Shown one piece after another: positions 45,293 to 56,770 of a DNA stretch of 64,000 nucleotides. Position 1 is the stretch's first letter. The number at the start of each line of letters is the position of its first letter. This stretch comes from Buddleja alternifolia (Eukaryota; Streptophyta; Magnoliopsida; Lamiales; Scrophulariaceae). Both the position numbers and the translations under genes were made by a program. Location: NCBI GenBank assembly GCA_019426215.1, contig CM033405.1, positions 32,332,199 through 32,396,198 of the forward strand. The letters are read 5' to 3'. Under the pieces are notes generated by a model. The model was not told the origin of the DNA. It did no database searches and saw nothing but the letters and a program-made list of their open reading frames with translations.

Positions 45293-45888
45293 TGGGAAAA
45301 ATACTAAAACCCCCCTAAAATAATTTTTTGTAATAAAAAAACCATCAAAATATTTTTTTAATCTCAAAAACCCATCATACAAACTTTTCATTCTAAAAAT
45401 TTCAAAAGTTAAGATTAACTACTTTTTAGACTAAATTACCCTTCATTTATTAAGTGAAAAATTGATCAATGGATTTTTTTTCAATCGAAATTGTTTTATT
45501 TAAAATTTTTAAATTGGTAAATCGTTTGATACTAATTTTATTTTTCAGTATTAAATATTTTTATATAATTTAATTTTGATTTAAATTTGGCAACTATCTA
45601 AAATATATTTTTTTTAAAACTTTTAAAAATATTAAAAAATTTAAGATTAAAATCATAATTAGTACGATTATCAATATAAAATTTCTAAATAAATAAATTT
45701 CTATACGAAACTATAATTGATTAATTTTTTAATTTAGAAGGGTAAGGGCGATTAAGTTCATAAACCTATTAACACTAAATGTTGAGTTTTTTGGAATGAA
45801 AAGTTGGTGGAATAAGTTTTTTGAATACTAAATTTTTTTTGGGCCGGGGGTGGGGGGTGGGGGTGGGGGCGGAGTTTAGTAAATTTTC
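45293..45888. mobile_element. Mutator-like MITE, copy of 3945-4551
   Basis: Same ends (GGGAAAAATACTAA ... TTTAGTAAATTTTCC) and G-rich tract as in spacer copy 1. Confidence 0.5.
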
Positions 45889-45970
45889 CTTGTTTTTTTT
45901 TTATAACTTTTTTCATGATTGAGTTCTGATCCGATAATTATATTTTGATCTTTTATTTGTTGGCTATTAG

Positions 45971-46346
45971 AATTTGGAGCATCTTTTATCTCATATGATT
46001 CAAGACCATAAGGAAGTGATGTTAGTGGTGCTTCAACCTTCAAACGAAGCACTAATGTTCAATCAACTAATACGGCATGCTGAAATGAGCGTAAGAGTTT
46101 CAGTTGCATCTTGTATTAGCGAAATTATAAGAATAACAGCACCAAACAATCTATACAAAGGATGCACAAAACGAAGGTAATTCTAAGTATGACGAAATGC
46201 ACTTCTTTTGTTTTCGAAATGTTAATGCATAATTAATTTCTCCATTTTATTGAGTCCAGGAGTTTTTTCAGATGGCGAAGTGTGCTTTTGAGAATTTATC
46301 TTGTGTAACTAAAGAAATCTTTAAGAGGGGGTTAATTAAGAAATAA
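45971..46346 (+). pseudogene. PDS5-like gene fragment, copy 2
   Basis: Exon pieces 45971-46176 and 46260-46346 are nearly identical to 4632-5007. The first differs at two residue positions in its readable part (Ala to Val, Gln to Arg), so both copies have drifted little. The frame again does not join across the intron. A passenger of the spacer duplication. Confidence 0.58.
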
Positions 46347-48065
46347 AAACACTAATGAGGATACACAATGGAAAGATAGATTTTGGGAAAAATTATATAA
46401 AAAAAATCCTTAAAATAAATTTTTACATCCAAAAAACCCATAACAATATTTGTCAATCCAAAAAACACACTCCCATCAACTTTTCATTCCAAAAAATCCA
46501 ATATTTAGGGTTAAATAATTTATGGACTTAACTGCCCTTAGCCATCTAGATTAAGAATTAATCAATTGTAGTTGTGCAATGAATTGTATTTATTTAAAAA
46601 ATTTCTATTGATAATTTATACTAATAATGATTTTAATTTAAGATTTTTAGATTTTTAATCTTTTTAAAAGATTTAAAACATATATTTATAGATAATTACC
46701 ATATTAAAATAAAAATAAATTGTATACAAATATTTAAAAAATATAATATTACAAAATAAATTATTTATTTTATGATTCATCAATTTGAAAGAATTAAAAC
46801 AAAATGATACAATAAGAAAAAATAATTGATCAATTATTAACTTAATAAGTGAAGGAGTGGTTTAGTCTAAAAAGTTGTTAATCCTTACTTTTGGGGGTTT
46901 GGAATGAAAAGTTGGTAGAACAAGATTTTGAGATTGAAAAATATTTTCATGAATTTTTTGGATATGAAAAATTATTTTAGGGGGTCTTGAGTAATTTTTT
47001 CGAAATTTTATTAATTAATGTTAATAAGAGATGACTGAAAAATAAATACTTTGATGAAAGCGTGCTGAAACTTTTATACAAAAATCAATTTAGGGTAATA
47101 CAAATGTCAAATGATAAATGAAATGTCGAATCATACAGAGTAATGAGTTGGTGAATAAAGTAACTAGACAAACACACTCGGTATATGAAGTAAGGTTAGG
47201 CTCTATTACACTATCAGCACTATGGCGGAAAAAAAAGGGTCACAAGGCGGGAGAATTAAACTTTTGATCCTTGAACTTTACCACTAAAACAATTTTGGTA
47301 CTCATTTATTAGACTCACAAAACTTACTTCATTTCATTTTAGTAAAAACTATAAGTGCCTTAATAAATTTTCATAAATTCACATCATTCTAACCGTAATC
47401 TAACCCAAATTTCCTCAAACTTTTTGTAAACCTAATTTGACAATATTGTTAAATTTTCAATTTTTATAAACTGAATTATGAATTTTTCTATGTAAATGAC
47501 AAAAATCAGTTAGGCTATGCAAATTGATTTTTGGGTTATTATCTTTTGTGGTCCTTCATGTGAAGTTATTGTGTCACTTTCATATCCTCATGTCCTAAAA
47601 TTATCAATTTTGTCCCTTATGTACATAATTTGTAGCAAGTTGGTCATTTTGTCCAATTCCTAGCCATTTTCTTTCTGTCAATTCAGCTCATGAAAAACAC
47701 ACACTTTCAACAGGGGCTTTTTAGTCCTTTTCCTTATTCTCCATCTTTGAAAAAAAAAATTGTATCACTTTGGTCCCCAAAGAAAAAATTATGTTTGTAA
47801 TTATCAATTAATTAGTTAAAGTTTGTGCAATTACCCCATCATTGAGGGACTGTGAGTGTAATTATCCCTTTGAATCAAATGATAGATCAGTGTTAATCTC
47901 GAGAAGAACCCTCCGTTTCACATCCCCATTCAAAAACGCGTTGAATTATTGTCAATACAATTGATATCAATAGCTTCTAATTCATCGTCACCCCCTTCAC
48001 TTCTTGTTGAAGATATTATATACCAGTCCAAGTTGTTGGGCAAATCCTTCGAGCCCAGTTTATTT

Positions 48066-50068
48066 TCAAGCCCAATTTTTTTTTTTTTTTGGTTTATACA
48101 GAGGGTTTTTCACAGTCGGACGTTGGAAATTAATTTTTTCGAGACGTAGAGATCATCGAAATGGGTTTTGTCTCTCTTAACAAAAGTTTTTTTCATATAC
48201 ACGACCAAATATCAAATCTTAGACAACATATTTAAAAAACTCAGTTATCATTTAGTGAATCATATCGGTGGGATTGGATTGATCGATTATATACAAACAG
48301 AATAGAAGGTTGTGTGGGCCCGGGGGGAAGAGGAGATTTAATTTGTCAATTGGACGATGGTAGGAGTGGGGGTATTAAATAAATAGAAGAGTAGACTCAA
48401 CTAGTATAATAGAATGGGGCCAAAGCGTTAAAGGAATGGTTTTAAGAACCGTGTCAGTAGACGTGGACTTTCCACACCAATCCATGATCGGTCCAGCTCA
48501 TCATCAGTTCTTCTTTTCTTTCGAAAAATTACACCGACGCCAGCTCTCATTTCAATTTTGGTTTTATTGAATTGAGATATATCACATTTAGTCCTATAAA
48601 TTAAATAAAATTTTAATGGTGATTTCATGGGCAAGTTGTCATCTAAAATTAAATGGAACAAGACGCGTGCATTGCACACTTCGGTTAGGAATAGTAATTA
48701 GAGGAGAAAATACACGTCTTGGACTGAAATGAGCTGAAAAATTGACTTAGAAAAGATGAAAAATCAGATTGCTCATTGGATCAATATTGAGATTTTATTT
48801 GACTTATGGGACTAAATGTGGCACCCCCTATCCAATGAGACCAATATTAAGATTTTATTTGACTTATGAGACTAAATGTGGCATATCCCTATCCAATATC
48901 GAAAAGTGAGCAATTTACGGGACGAAAACTGCAATTTTCCCATAATAGTACTTTTACCTGCACAATTGGAATTGGTGATTGGCAAATCTCTCGACAAAAT
49001 ACCTCTACTCATCTCATCCCCATAATTACTAAAATACACTTAAAACTCCGTTTTCCAACAGGAATTCAACATTACATACAATTCTATGCCTTTTTTTTAC
49101 TTCTTTTCTGATTTGAACTCTCTGTACTACTACTACTACTACTACTACTACTATTATTATCATGTGGGGTGGGGTGAGTGATAAGGATGGTAACTTGCTC
49201 TTTAAATCTTTACGGTCCTCAATGAATCCTTTTACAGCTAGCTAGCTGTGGGGGTGGTGAAATACTATTACTACTTGTAGTAATAGTAGTGATTTTCAAA
49301 TTCAAGTCTTTCGAGAATCATTTCATGATCGTCACTTGTGGAAAATTTTAAGGTGGACGGGGAATGTTACTCCCTATTCATTTTACACCACATATTTAAA
49401 ATGAGTGAGGTGATTTTCACACCTTCACCCCAAATATTTATGTAGTGAAAAATGGACCGAGAGTAACACTCCCGATTTACCATAAAATTACCTGTCACTT
49501 GCCGTTTAAATATTATTATTCCACAAAAACCAATATTATATATAATATAATAATCAAGAAAAGGCCGGACATTCGACCGACGCGAGCCCACAAAACCGTT
49601 CCAATAGGAAGGAAGGTCACATAAGGCCAGACATATAGGCTGTGTTTGTTTCTATTTTGGGGTTTTTTTTTTTTTGTGAAAATTTTGGTGAAAAAGTTTA
49701 TTGGGAGTTGTGTATATTAATGAAAATGTGTTTGGTTTTGTGTTTCATTTTATTTTCAGAAGAGACAAAAGTTACTATAGTAGTCAAATCAAGTAAGTTT
49801 TTGTTTGAAAATTTGTTTTTATAATTAGTTAATGATTGAAAATATAATATAATATAAGTTTTAAATAATTGAAATATTATGGTTATATATATACATTATA
49901 GTTGATATAATTAGTAGGCACCCTAAAGTAGACACAAATAGAAAGATAATAACTGACAAATTATTTGACCAAAAAAGTCTTTTTTAAACAAAAAACATAA
50001 AGCAAACGAGTTTTGGCCAGAAATTTTGGCCAAAACATGTTTGAAAACAAAAACAAAAGGAGCCATAG
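48066..50068. other. 2-kb insertion relative to spacer copy 1, content mostly unidentified
   Basis: Homology to spacer copy 1 stops at 48,065 (AAGCCCA before a T run) and resumes at about 50,070 (TCTCTAAGAC). It contains ACT repeats (49,125-49,160), two AT-rich repeats of a 'GACTAAATGTGGCA' unit at about 48,810 and 48,875, and, at 49,638-50,064, a stretch with weakly inverted ends (GGCTGTGTTTG / CAAAAGGAGCC). No gene recognised. Confidence 0.45.
49125..49160 (+). repeat. ACT trinucleotide microsatellite
   Basis: About nine ACT/TAC units followed by ATT units. Confidence 0.9.
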
Positions 50069-50069
50069 T

Positions 50070-50140
50070 CTCTAAGACTTTTCTTAAAAAAAAAAAGCCC
50101 CGATATGTTGCAGTATAAAGAGGGGTCATCCCCAATTTCA
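50070..50140 (+). promoter_or_regulatory. NLR-type promoter piece with TATA box
   Basis: Matches 6,490-6,550 upstream of NLR-D, including GATATGTTGCAGTATAAAGA (TATAAAG at 50114-50120). A MITE at 50141 separates it from its leader. Confidence 0.45.
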
Positions 50141-50806
50141 GGGAAAATTACACTTCGTCCCAGAAGTTGTAGCCAAAAACACATTTGGTCTCTTATGTTT
50201 CAGGCTCGACACATTTGGTCCCTTAACTTACAAATTTTGGACAAATATGGTCCCTGCCGTCAATTTACCATTTAGAAATAACGGAATCCCCCAAAACATT
50301 CAAAATTAGGGTTTTTTTTAGTTTCTCAATTAAATTAATATCAAAATATATTAAAATATTCATAAAGCTAAAAACATACCCCCAAAAAATAGTGAGAAAT
50401 GATGTGCTATATATCATGGTTAAGAATTTTGCATGATGTGAGAAAATGTTGACTCGAACCGCACAAATCCGAAAAAATTCATTTTTTGAATCAGTGTATT
50501 TTGGGACAAAACTTACATGGATGGATTCTACTCGTTGAGACGATTCTACCCATATAAGATTCGTTAAAAATGGACTTGAAATGAATGAGATATTATAATT
50601 TAAAGTTTGAAACCGGATTTTTGGATTGAGTTAGTTGGAGAAGATGATGAACAGTGCGGATTCCATTAGTTTTAAAGGTAAATTGACGGCAGGGACCACA
50701 TTTGTTCAAAATTTGTAAGTTGAGGGACCAAATGTGTCGAGACTGAAACATGAGGGACCAAATGTGTTTTTAGCTACAATTTCAGGGACAAAAACTGTAA
50801 TTCCCC
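50141..50806. mobile_element. Mutator-type MITE with 9-10 bp target duplication
   Basis: Ends GGGAAAATTACACTTCGTCC and complement (ACTGTAATTCCC), with long internal arms (CCACATTTGTT / GACAAATATGG; GACGGCAGGGACC). Flanks CCAATTTCA at 50132-50140 and 50807-50815. The empty site CATCCCCAAGTTCATC is at about 6,541 in spacer copy 1. 666 bp, no gene. Confidence 0.82.
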
Positions 50807-50929
50807 CCAATTTCATCTACAAACTCTTTAGTTTTTCAGTCTTTTTTAGACTTTTTCCTTGAAGCTTTGTGATACGTTCCTTTCTTTCAAGTCGTATGCT
50901 TTATTCTTTTGTAATATGTTCAGTTTATG

Positions 50930-51530
50930 ATTTTCAACACTTCTTCTTTGATCTCAACATCTCCCACAACCTGCCTGCCTGCCTTGTATACCAAAGATTC
51001 TCTTTTTTGGGGGAGAAACAAAAAAGAAGATTCGAATTGAGTACAAGAAGAGGCATTCCTACTAATCATGTGAGAAACGGAATCTGGTACGCCCAATCTT
51101 AAGCCTATGTAAAATAAACTTGTAATTAAGTATTCATTTACGGTGTGTTTGGATGGAGGGATTTGGATTTGGAGGAAGGATTTCAAATGACTTCAAATTG
51201 GTGTCGTTTGAAATCCACTACTGTGATTAAGAAAATAGTTCAAAATGAGCAACAAAGTATTTGAAATCCATTACAACTTGAAATCATCCAAACAAACTCA
51301 ATAGATTTGTTGATGGATTTGAAATCCATGGCTTTCAAATCCTTCAATCCAAACACAACCTTATTGAATCTTACATATTATTATTTGTTGATGCTTCACT
51401 TAAATTATCTTTTGATTATTTATATTCAAATTATGGAATTATTTTCTTGGGAAATCTGTTCTCTTTTCTGATGTCAAAAACTTCAGTGTTCTTTTTGTGA
51501 TAATGGTATCCGATCCAATATTATGCTGTT
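50930..51530 (+). other. NLR upstream leader without an NLR
   Basis: Repeats the DNA found immediately upstream of NLR-B (52,930-53,190) and NLR-C (59,520-59,960): ATCTCCCACAACCTGCCTGC, GGTACGCCC, AAACTTGTAATTAAGTATTC, and AAAACTTCAGTGTTCTTTTT. No NLR coding sequence follows; at about 51,540 unrelated sequence and then a gypsy remnant take over. Confidence 0.7.
51141..51360. mobile_element. Tourist-like (PIF/Harbinger) MITE
   Basis: 220 bp with inverted ends GGTGTGTTTGGATGGAGG / TTCAATCCAAACACAACC. TTA flanks at 51138-51140 and 51361-51363. The paralogous leader at about 53,068 (ATTCACTTATTGAATC) is the empty site. TTA duplication and the TGTTTGG terminus are typical of Tourist elements. Confidence 0.8.
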
Positions 51531-51849
51531 ATTTTTTCATTCAATTTAAGCATGTTCTTACTCTTCACTTATTTCCTATATTAAAAAAATATCATTTATA
51601 TTTTTTTTTCTTTTCAAAATGGACTTTATGTAACCAAATTCTATTAATGAAATATAATGATGCATGGTTAGTATCCTTACCTTGAAAGGCTGGGGTTGAA
51701 ATTACTTGCATCTCCGGATCATATTTTTCAGTGTGGTTTATGTCGTATTTCATTTACTGGTTTTGATGACTGATGAGTATTCATTATTATACTCCTTCTC
51801 GGTCAACAGTCAATTATTACGGCTTGTTATTATTTTATGGTTTTATGAT

Positions 51850-52560
51850 CAGCGTTTAGGGAAAACCACGGGTCGGGTTACGACCCGACCCAGATAACCA
51901 ACCTGACAGCTCATACACTCAAGATCCTCATCCAATAACTATGCAGCATATTTTCAATCCCAATTGTCACGTCATGAATAGTGATCATCTCATCCTTTAT
52001 AAATATCCACTCCTGTCCATTTAAGGGGGACCAACAATAATTTCTCTCAGCACACCATAATTTTACTTCGTTTGTTATTCTCATAATTATATATTCAGGG
52101 TGTTTGGCCTTGTATAATACGAAGCAAATACGTATCTTATAATCCATATATCTGAACTACGTCTAGACTTGATCTTATTTAATTGGGTACGTAGGCAGTT
52201 TGACTCAATCAAGTCCAGTCTATAATCTATTTTTAGTCATTCTGGTTCGACCCGTTTGGGTCGTAGGATTTGGTTCGTCTAAGCCAACAATAAACGAGCT
52301 AAATCATTTGGCGCCCTTTGTGGGAACCCTTTTCTGGGTTCGCTGGTATAGCGGATGCTATGGAGGAAACAAGTCAGAGACAAGGAAAAGCGGCAATGGT
52401 GGAATCTCAGGGATCACCGTCGAGGGAGCCCCGACAGGATCCCAAAGTGGAGACGCCCCAAGAGAGAATGATTACGATGACAGAAGCCGAGTTTAACAGG
52501 AAAAGGATGTTGAATAAATTACGGTGTTTCATGATGTTGCAAAAGAAATAATTTATCAAA
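51850..52560 (+). mobile_element. Gypsy LTR retrotransposon remnant: LTR, primer site and gag start
   Basis: LTR-like DNA with GGGTCGGGTTACGACCCGAC near its start and a TATAAATA box at about 51,998, ending AAGCCAACA at about 52,289. A primer site TGGCGCCCTTTGTGGGA follows at about 52,309. A frame from 52360 (MEETSQRQGKAAMVE) has the look of a gypsy gag start but runs into unrelated sequence by 52,552. A 125-bp piece of the same LTR end is at 59,714-59,838. Confidence 0.65.
52360..52551 (+). pseudogene. Gag N-terminal fragment of the gypsy remnant
   Basis: 63 codons beginning MEETSQRQGKAAMVESQ, polar and Gln/Glu/Arg-rich, directly after the primer binding site. Truncated before any capsid domain. 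Assigned by position only. Confidence 0.45.
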
Positions 52561-52879
52561 TAAAAAGAAGGATGTTGAATAAATTTGAGCTCGATCAAAA
52601 GACAAGAGATTCCTTATCTTACTCGATGATCTTCTAATCTCTTCTATAATTAGTTGTCAAGTTTAACAATTACGTGCTCTACCAAATTAAATACGAGTGT
52701 GACAATCCTAGTTATGATTGTATTGTCAATTTGTCATCACGTTCATTATCTCTAACTATCAGCAAGAATTATAAAGTTGTACACAATTTTTGTAACAATA
52801 CAACCCCTACCTTTCTTCCCCTCTTGTCCCCTGACTGTTTTGCCGTTCTTCAAGCCATCAAACCACCTTTATAACAATC

Positions 52880-53274
52880 AAGCCATCAAAAACGCGTGGA
52901 ATTATTGTAAATACAAATGATATCAATAGCTTCTAATTCACTCCCACAACCTGCCTGCCTTGTATACCAAAGAGAAACAAAAAAGAAGATCCGAACTGAG
53001 TTCAAGAAGAGGAATCTGGTACGCCAATCTTAAGCCTATGTAAAATAAACTTGTAATTAAGTATTCACTTATTGAATCTTACATATTATTATTTGTTGAT
53101 GGTTGACTTTGATTGTATTCAAATAAGTATTTGTTCTGTTTTCTAATGTCAAAAACTTCAGTGTTCTTTTTGTGATGATCCGATCCAACTATTATTTTTC
53201 TATGTAGGAGCCATGACGCCATCAGTGTCAGATTTACAGTTACTGGGCCATTTAGCAAAACCCAGTGGCAAAGA
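52880..53274 (+). promoter_or_regulatory. NLR-B upstream region and leader
   Basis: Shared with NLR-C (59,455-60,020) and the orphan leader at 50.93 kb. TTTTTCTATGTAG|GAGCC at about 53,200-53,212 could be the acceptor of an intron in the 5' UTR; NLR-C has TATGCAG at the same place. The ATG at about 53,213 is out of frame with the NLR. Confidence 0.45.
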
Positions 53275-56200
53275 ATGGATGAAAGACGGGTTGCCTATAC
53301 AAAAAAAGAAAAACTGTTAGAAATTTTCACACAAAGAATTGAATGGAAGTTGAGACCTGATCTGAATCTGAGTCGCATGCCTCATTATGATCTTTCAGCT
53401 GCTCTTGGTCGTCTCTTAGAATTCAAACTTGAACCCGACCTCTTTGAACCCAGCATTACTACAATTTTGCGTGATCTTCTATCAATCCGGTCCCCGGATC
53501 ATGTTGAAGAACTCGTAGCGTCTTTGACAAAAGAGATTGAGGAATTGTTCATGTTGCCAAAGCCTCAGCAGTTATTTCAAAAGCACAAGAAAAAGGAAGT
53601 TGTGGCAGCTTTTATTGATTTCCTTGTTCAATTACTATCTCATGGAATAGGTTTGATTTTCTCATTTGCGGATAGTATCAACAATCTTAAGGAGGAATTG
53701 GGATGTCTTGTTGTGGTTCTTGGGGATACAGATACTTCATTGGAGGAGAATTTATTGGCACAGTTTGAAGCAGTGGCCAATCAAGCGGGTAGATTGGTGT
53801 ACTCGTTGTTTTTTGCCACAGATCTTATAGACGGAACAGCCGTTGGTGCTCTTTTTGAACAGATTGAGCTCTTGAAATCTAACATCATCAAATTCTCTAA
53901 TCTACCGCCGTCGTCCTCAATCATCAATACTGATATTATTACTCCGGAGGCTGCTGCAGCGGATTCATTCTCGATTATTATTTTGCTTCTTCGTGATCTC
54001 GAGGAACTTAAAATGAATAGGGAGAATGATCTGATTGTTAATATGAAGGGTCAGATAAATTTACTCCACCAGGGGCTAAAGCTTTTCCTATCTTTCCTCA
54101 AGGATATAAAAGTGTTAAGACTTTCAGACATTGATGGATTGAAAGAAGTTGTGATGAGAATTAGAGATGTGGCATATGAATCTGAATATCTAATCAATTC
54201 GTTTTTGGTTGGATGTGCTCGTCTCTGGTATCTCAACATCAGGATCCCAAATGTTATCCACAAGATTAAGCTTATTGAGATTAGAATTGAAGAAATCGAG
54301 AAAGAAAACGGCATTGGAGACTTAGAAGTTGCAAAAGATTTCAGCGCACAGCGATCATTACATGCGAAACGAAATTCTAATGTTGAGGACATTATAGTTG
54401 GTTTAGAGGACGAGACAATAGATATTTTGGATCAACTTACAGGAGGAAATAAGCGTCTCCAGACTATTGGCATCTTTGGGATGCCGGGACTCGGTAAAAC
54501 TACTTTTGCAAAGAAATTGTACGTTCATCCCACAGTTGACTATTACTTTGACAAACTTTCATGGTGCATCGTTTCACAAGCATATCAAAAGAAAAGTATA
54601 TTGATTGATCTCCAGATTAGCTTAGAAAGTGAGCTTGGTAGTATGGAAGAAGAAAGTTTAGTAGAACACATTTACAAAAGTTTAAAGGGGCGAAGGTACT
54701 TAATTGTGATGGATGATATATGGGATTCAAATGTGTGGGATGATTTGCGAAGATGCTTCCCAGATGATAGAAATGGGAGCCGAATATTATTCACGAGTCG
54801 GAATCAAGATGTGGCGCCACCTAACAGCATTATTCATGAGCTTCCCACTTTGTCAAATGGACAATGTTGGGAGCTATTACAGAAGAAGGTGTTTGGCATT
54901 GAAACTTGCCCTCCACAATTACTAGATGTTGGAAATCAAATTGCAACTAGTTGTTGCGGACTACCACTTGCAGTAATTGTTGTCGCTGGAATTCTTTGGA
55001 CTATGGATAGAGATAGAAGTGCATGGGAAAATGTGGGAAGAAGTTTAGCGTCATATATTTTTGCTGACAAAAACAATTCGATGATGCAAATATTGGAACT
55101 CAGTTACAGACATCTACCAGATCATTTGAAACCATGCTTTCTTTATTTTGGAACATATCAGAAAGGCAAAGAAATCCCTGTCAGGAAGTTGAAAAGGCTT
55201 TGGATTTCCGAAGGTTTCATATCCAAAGACGAGAGGAAGAGCTTAGATAGTGTAGCAGAAGAATATTTAATGGAGCTAATAGGTAAAAGCTTAGTGATAG
55301 TCACTGAAAGAAGATCAGACCTCGGAGTAAAAAAATGTCTTATTCATGATCTATTGCATGACTTGTGCTTGAGAAGAGCTGAAGAAGAAAGATTTCTTAC
55401 ATGGGTGGACGAGTAAGCTTCCTCACCAACTCTATCTATTTTTCTCTATAAATTTTTTGTGTCTTACTCAGTTTATTTTGTTTTCTTTTTCCCAGTAACT
55501 ACTCAATATTCGGTAAACACCAGCGCCTGTATGCTCCATTGCGTTCTGTATCTCTGAATCCAATTTATAAAGCTTCACATCTACCTTTGGGACGTTATGG
55601 CCGCCATGTTCGCTCTTTTATTGGCTATCTTCTGATGTCACCATTGAATGTTGTCAGCATGGAGTTACTTAGAGTCTTGGTTTGCTGGAATACATACAAA
55701 GGTGATTTGGATGGAATAGAAACTCTGGTTCACTTGAGATACTTGTATAGTTTATATATGCCGGCTTCAATAGCCAGCTTTGTGAATCTAGAATATCTTG
55801 TTGTGCATAACACAGTCTCTATATCCTCAAGTCTTCTGAAATTGCCGAGATTGAGACACGTTCAAGCATTGAAAGCAACATTCGATAAAGATTGCATTAG
55901 CACCCAAATGGTCATCAATAACCTCGAATATCTTTCCCATGTTGCAATTTTCAATCTGAAAGATGAAGAGATGTTAAAAGAGATGTCAAAATGTTCACCC
56001 CATCTCCGCATACTCAAATGCGCATGTATCGCCTTATTGGTGGACGATGAAGGAACATTATCATATCGTTATCCTGATCTCCGCTTCCTCACGCAGCTTA
56101 AGTCACTCAACATGGTCGTCTATGGAGATGCGAAAGCTGAAAACATTAACTTTCCCTCGAATATAAACAAGCTAACTCTATTTGGGTTGCAATTGCCTTG

Positions 56201-56582
56201 GGAAAGGATGTCGATTATTGGGGCATTGCCCAACCTTGAGATTCTCAAACTAGAATACCGTGCCTTTGAGGGAGAAATATGGGAGACAAGAGATGGTGAA
56301 TTCCAAAAGCTCAGATTCTTGATACTGAGGCAATTAGGCAATTTCTCTAAATGGGATGTCTCCTCGAGTGAACATTTCCCAAAGCTTCAACAGTTGGTGT
56401 TGTTTTCTTGCAACAATCTGAAAGAGATTCCTCGTGCAATGGGTGAAATTGAAACGTTGCAGCTGATTGACGTAGAATGGTGCCGAAAATCAGTGGGTGA
56501 ATCTGCCACTAATATCGAAGAAGAACAACGGGACATGGGAAATGAAGACCTTAAGATCATCATCGGGAATATTCTTGAATGA
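53275..56582 (+). CDS. NLR-B: intact R1-type CC-NB-ARC-LRR resistance protein
   Basis: Exon 1 is 53275-55412, the intron 55413-55495 (83 bp, GTAAGC...CCCAG) and exon 2 55496-56582: 3,225 nt, 1,074 residues, no break. The first 390 residues match the R1-type N-terminal region, with helical segments such as FIDFLVQLLSHGIGLIFSFA. The NB-ARC follows: P-loop GMPGLGKTT about 402-410, LSWCIVSQAY, kinase 2 RRYLIVMDDIWD about 473-484, RNBS-B GSRILFTSRN, CCGLPLAVI about 560-568, RNBS-D CFLYFGTYQKGKEI, and MHD-type IHDLLHDL about 690-697. Exon 2 codes for irregular LRRs (LPNLEILKLEY, FPKLQQLVLFSCNNLKEIP). Such receptors act in the cytosol in pathogen detection; similarity to potato late-blight R1 is from memory. 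It is the best candidate for a functional NLR here. Specificity is unknown. Confidence 0.92.
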
Positions 56583-56584
56583 TG

Positions 56585-56623
<39 letters not shown>

Positions 56624-56770
56624 TAATTTGGAGGATGATGTAATTGTAAATGTCCTTGCACTGCTATTATCTCTCTCCTTTTCATTTTTCTAGATATAGG
56701 CATAAGCTCTTGTAGTGGAAACATGTTTAAATGCAAATGTATTCTCTTGGAAAGATTTTGTCATATTTAT
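56583..56770 (+). other. NLR-B 3' UTR with GAT/TGATTA repeats
   Basis: GATGATGATGATGATTATGATTATG directly after the stop, then the conserved tail AATTGTAAATGTCCTTGCACT and ATAAGCTCTTGTAGTGG that recurs after NLR-D, NLR-E and at 33.05-33.2 kb. Confidence 0.7.

Larger units (their letters stand above)
44157..48065. repeat. Spacer copy 2 of the module (direct duplicate of 3.01-6.41 kb)
   Basis: Same order as spacer copy 1, including both exon pieces of the PDS5 fragment and the two MITEs. It additionally carries a triplicated ATTTGAAATTAATA-containing unit (about 44,585-44,715) and a solo LTR. Homology breaks at about 48,065 and resumes at about 50,070. Confidence 0.85.
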
